A program made the position numbers and the translations under genes. DNA of 64,000 nt from JACOMS01 sp964352785 (GTDB lineage: Bacteria; Pseudomonadota; Alphaproteobacteria; Caulobacterales; Maricaulaceae): assembly GCA_964352785.1 (NCBI GenBank), contig CAYGTI010000005.1:95432-159431 (forward strand), in the 5' to 3' direction. The first letter of the stretch is position 1. The number at the start of each line of letters is the position of its first letter. The notes under the pieces are model-generated. The model saw only the letters and a program-made list of their open reading frames with translations. It was not told where the DNA came from and searched no databases. Shown in pieces: positions 63,021-64,000 of this stretch.

Positions 63021-63851
63021 ATGCTTAATAGCCGCCGTGCAACACATGGCGGTCCTTGCTTGTTTTTACCTTTGATACCGGGCCGTCAAGTTTTGAAAAA
63101 AATAACAAAACATAACGTAACGCTTTGGCGTCAACTCTCTATTTTTAGAAGCGCGAAACCCTATATCCTTGCTGTGATCTTGGCCGGGGCTTTGAGGGCT
63201 TCAAACGCGGCGGCCCAACAGAAACCTGATGTATTGATCCGCGAGGCTCAGTCCGGTGATATGCTGGCGCAATATTTACTTGGTTTAAAGCTCTCGAAAA
63301 GCGAAGACGACATCAAAGACTATTCTGCGGCGGTGGCTTGGTATACGCGCGCGGCAGAGCAAGGCTTGGCACTGGCTCAAATAAATTTAGGATACATGTA
63401 CGCCCACGGGAAGGGTGTACCGCAAGATGACGCATTGGCCTTAAAATGGTATAAATCTGCCGCTGACCAAGGCTATACAATCGCGCAGTATTTCGCGGGC
63501 GGGCGTTTCAAATACGGCATTGGCGGGCCGATGGACCTCGTAAAAGCGGCGAAATATTATCAATTAGCGGCAGAGCGCGGAGATGTTTCCGCGCAATATA
63601 AACTTGCGGTTATCCATTATAATGGCTTGGACGGGCATCCCAATATGAGCGAGGCCGTTAAATGGTTTACAGAAGCCGCAAAGAACGGACATGTGGACGC
63701 GCAGTTTAACCTTGGGAATATTTACCGCGAAGGAAGGTTCATTCAAAGAAATGACGACCAAGCAATTAAATGGTATCAAACCGCCGCAGAGAATGGAGAT
63801 CTTGAGGCCCGGCAAAACCTTATATTGATGCTTGCTGACATGCGGCCCTAA
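63021..63851 (+). CDS. Secreted Sel1-repeat protein
   Basis: A 276-residue protein. A hydrophobic N-terminal segment (YILAVILAGALRASNAAAQQ) looks like a signal peptide, with a cleavage site near AAA-Q. Five to six Sel1-like repeats follow (ALAQINLGYMYAHGKGVPQDDALALKWYKSAAD, AQYFAGGRFKYGIGG, VSAQYKLAVIHYNG, AQFNLGNIYREGRF). The 47-residue leader before the hydrophobic stretch is long; a TTG near 63093 could be the true start. Sel1 repeats mediate protein contacts; partners are unknown. Confidence 0.8.
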   Translation: MLNSRRATHGGPCLFLPLIPGRQVLKKITKHNVTLWRQLSIFRSAKPYILAVILAGALRASNAAAQQKPDVLIREAQSGDMLAQYLLGLKLSKSEDDIKDYSAAVAWYTRAAEQGLALAQINLGYMYAHGKGVPQDDALALKWYKSAADQGYTIAQYFAGGRFKYGIGGPMDLVKAAKYYQLAAERGDVSAQYKLAVIHYNGLDGHPNMSEAVKWFTEAAKNGHVDAQFNLGNIYREGRFIQRNDDQAIKWYQTAAENGDLEARQNLILMLADMRP

Positions 63852-63940
63852 CCCTAGAGTCCCCCCGTGAAATACACTAAATGATGAAAAAGAGTATAGT
63901 GTTTTAAAACACCCTGTTCTATAGAGGCGTGTCTTGGTTC

Positions 63941-64000
63941 GCGGCTGTGGCGGAATTGGTAGACGCGCGGGATTCAAAATCCCGTTCCTTTGGAGTGTCG
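63941..64000 (+). tRNA. tRNA-Leu (anticodon CAA), 5' part
   Basis: Acceptor GCGGCTG, D-arm with AATTGGTAGACGCG and anticodon stem CGGGA/TCCCG around loop TTCAAAA are clear, giving anticodon CAA (reads UUG). The long variable arm begins before the window ends. The gene is cut by the window edge. Confidence 0.93.

Noticed and set aside
63874..63902. ACACTA/TAGTGT inverted repeat after the Sel1 gene
   Set aside because: Only six pairs with a 17-base loop; the T run is short, so it is not a convincing terminator.
1..64000. Mobile elements, prophage or CRISPR
   Set aside because: No transposase, integrase, phage protein, cas gene or regularly spaced repeat is visible.

Overview
The window looks like a core-chromosome segment from an alphaproteobacterium, most likely a marine Hyphomonadales/Maricaulales-type organism; that placement is inferred from gene content and order, not from a database search. 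The supporting gene orders are: a HIG1-domain protein, a PduO-type adenosyltransferase and etfBA; miaB-phoH-ybeY-corC-lnt-xre-trmB; an LpoA-like lipoprotein facing rsmI-yraN-BON protein; and an EI-Ntr (ptsP). Base composition is moderate (G+C a little above half) and even. Coding density is very high, with many 1-8 nt start/stop overlaps. I see no insertion sequence, integrase, phage gene or CRISPR array. The sequence starts inside an amidohydrolase gene and ends inside a tRNA-Leu(CAA) gene.

Layout. 1-3.3 kb: a catabolic run (amidohydrolase, iron-type alcohol dehydrogenase, thioesterase, PhnZ-like HD protein). 3.3-5.1 kb: methionine gamma-lyase facing an Lrp/AsnC regulator. 5.1-7.2 kb: GluQ-RS, a TfoX C-domain protein and a Rieske oxygenase, all translationally coupled. 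7.3-9.9 kb: HIG1 protein, cobalamin adenosyltransferase, etfBA and a clear terminator. 10-15 kb (minus strand): ZntB-like transporter, then pxpA-pxpB-pxpC-pabBC. 15-17.7 kb: TauE-like permease, HI0933-type flavoprotein, Nudix hydrolase. 17.8-22.5 kb (minus): a three-gene 2-oxoacid:ferredoxin oxidoreductase operon, two catalytic subunits plus a GltD-like/ferredoxin fusion. 22.6-27 kb: ptsP, RidA, a nitroreductase, a possible small RNA and a DUF6445-type putative oxygenase. 27.1-33.7 kb: the miaB-to-trmB housekeeping run. 33.7-42.7 kb (minus): an acyclic-terpene/branched acyl-CoA type cluster (AtuA protein, biotin-dependent carboxylase, hydratase, TIGR03084 protein, MDR, SDR) with a divergent TetR. 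43.6-46.3 kb: thiolase, SDR and MaoC hydratase. 46.4-50 kb: LpoA-like lipoprotein, rsmI, yraN and BON lipoprotein. 50-56.7 kb: GNATs, a MATE exporter, two hot-dog thioesterases, two MscS channels and a PiT phosphate transporter. 56.7-61.4 kb (minus): a complete vitamin B12 uptake operon under a cobalamin riboswitch. 61.5-64 kb: murI, yqaA, a Sel1-repeat protein and tRNA-Leu.

How the parts connect. Two themes recur. One is acyl-CoA catabolism: ETF, thiolase, SDR, MaoC, the Atu-like carboxylase cluster and several thioesterases. An 18-bp near-palindrome upstream of both etfBA and the thiolase, 16/18 identical between the two sites, hints at shared control. The other is cobalamin: the riboswitch-controlled btuBFCD uptake operon at one end and the cob(I)alamin adenosyltransferase at the other. 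The best candidates for under-described biology are the Kor-GltD/ferredoxin operon, the Atu-like cluster with its uncharacterised AtuA and TIGR03084 members, the PhnZ-like HD protein in a non-phosphonate context, and the structured intergenic region near 26.2 kb.
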